A stretch of DNA of 64,000 nt from Hippasteria phrygiana (lineage: Eukaryota; Echinodermata; Asteroidea; Valvatida; Goniasteridae): assembly GCA_037893225.1 (NCBI GenBank), contig JAZGUH010000195.1:930001-994000 (forward strand). Reading direction: 5' to 3'. The notes under the pieces are model-generated. The model was not told the origin of the DNA, did not search any database, and saw nothing but the letters and a program-made list of their open reading frames with translations. How positions within the stretch are numbered: the first letter of the stretch is position 1; each line of letters begins with the position of its first letter. The position numbers and the translations under genes are program-made. Of the stretch, positions 62,956 through 64,000 are shown one piece after another.

Positions 62956-64000
62956 TTGAAGTTACTTTCTGCAAACGATAACAAATCAAATACATGTACA
63001 TGTAAACGGAATTAATGTCATTCTAATTTTATTACAAAGAATGTTGGAAATGATACAAACAAGTAAACTTTTCTTGAAAATGACAGCACGCAAGATGTCA
63101 TGATTTCTCAGGATGCTTGAGACACTTACAATCAAGAAACATATTTCACAATAATTTGGAAGTTTTAATGTTGATGTTTGCAAATGTATATTGCATTCAA
63201 GAAAAGAAGTAAGTTCGTAATATGACCTGACCAACTTGAAGGTCTAAAGCCCAGGCCGCAAGAGCAAAAACAAACGAATTAGATATCGGAAATATTCGCT
63301 TCAAAATTCACCGGAGTTATTTTCTCCCTTTTCGTAGCGCATGCGGGAATAATTTCCGTGACATTACAAATTTGCGTTCACTTTGGCTTTCTTGCAATAA
63401 TATTAACTAAACGAATAATAGTGTGATGGAGTGTGTATAGTGTTGACAAAATATGTTACGGCTCTGGCCAAAGGCAATTGCGACGGGCCCCTTACCGGTT
63501 TTCAACATCTATGAAAGTCCCCCATCACACCATTATCCTCATAATAAATACCTTTTTGATCAAAAGATAATAAGTCGACAAGTTGAAAAAAGTTTAACCA
63601 TTTCGTTCTTTTAAATCAAATTAATTCAAGTAACATACACAATGGTAAACATTTACATTGAAGCAAAATTATACAGTAGTGTCAGTTTGAACGTCGACAG
63701 GCTAGGGAGGTGAGTTTAAATCTAAAAAAATATAAAAATGACAACGTAAATGAAGTACACATTATTTTTTAAGCCGTCCTCTGCCACTGGCATTCTATAT
63801 AAAACGTTTTTACACGATCGTTTTATCTTGCTACAGGGTTTATGAAACTTGTAGGGCCTACATGTAATAGAAGTACAGATTTTATTTTTGTAAAGGTATA
63901 TCGGTTTTCAGTAAATTGCGAAAATTAAATTTAAAACAGACGCATTTTAAAACGGGAAACCACAAAATGGCGTCTTGTAACTTTCATAAATTGCAAAGGA
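62956..64000. other. Non-coding right flank
   Basis: AT-rich sequence with no recognised gene or repeat. Confidence 0.5.

Overview
The window looks like a transposon-saturated intergenic stretch of an invertebrate animal genome, most plausibly a marine deuterostome (echinoderm, hemichordate or cephalochordate type). The evidence is the element mix: two DIRS-type tyrosine-recombinase retrotransposons, a Ty3/Gypsy chromovirus, a CR1/Jockey-like LINE, a Penelope-like fragment, a THAP-bearing P-like element, many MITEs, long G/C homopolymers and numerous minisatellites. I recognise no intact host protein-coding gene. There are no bacterial operons, Shine-Dalgarno-led genes or CRISPR arrays. The species cannot be named from this sequence alone.

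Layout. 1-6.4 kb: non-coding DNA with MITEs, a hairpin and a 1.18-kb terminal-inverted-repeat (TIR) element carrying a broken RecQ-type helicase piece. 6.4-18.4 kb: a nest of TIR elements. The 10.2-kb middle layer has an apparent 9-bp target duplication and holds DIRS-1 (gag, RT/RNase H, recombinase) plus a 2.45-kb foldback element made of ATGGCCGCC-rich modules. 18.4-22.9 kb: DIRS-2, with the inverted terminal repeats and internal complementary region that define the class, but decayed ORFs. 22.9-28.3 kb: non-coding DNA, including a 1.8-kb element with palindromic CGACGTCGTGAATATT-like arrays.

28.5-41.2 kb: one CR1-like LINE on the minus strand, cut by at least four later insertions. These include an LTR retrotransposon that has gag but no visible pol, and that LTR element itself carries a P-like transposon in its 5' LTR. 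42.7-43.3 kb: a Penelope-like fragment. 43.7-50.6 kb: a nearly full-length Ty3/Gypsy chromovirus inserted in a 54-bp tandem repeat. 50.6-64 kb: tandem repeats, a second long-TIR element (54.2-56.0 kb), a tRNA-derived SINE, poly-G/C MITEs, a GC-rich satellite and a third copy of the long-TIR family, again split by an insertion.

The genes present are mobile-element genes: gag for particle formation, RT/RNase H for cDNA synthesis, and integrase or tyrosine recombinase for insertion. Nearly all carry stops or frameshifts, so the window is mainly a record of successive insertions. Its most useful content is the order of nesting, the target-site duplications, and several non-autonomous element types that I cannot assign to a known family by eye.
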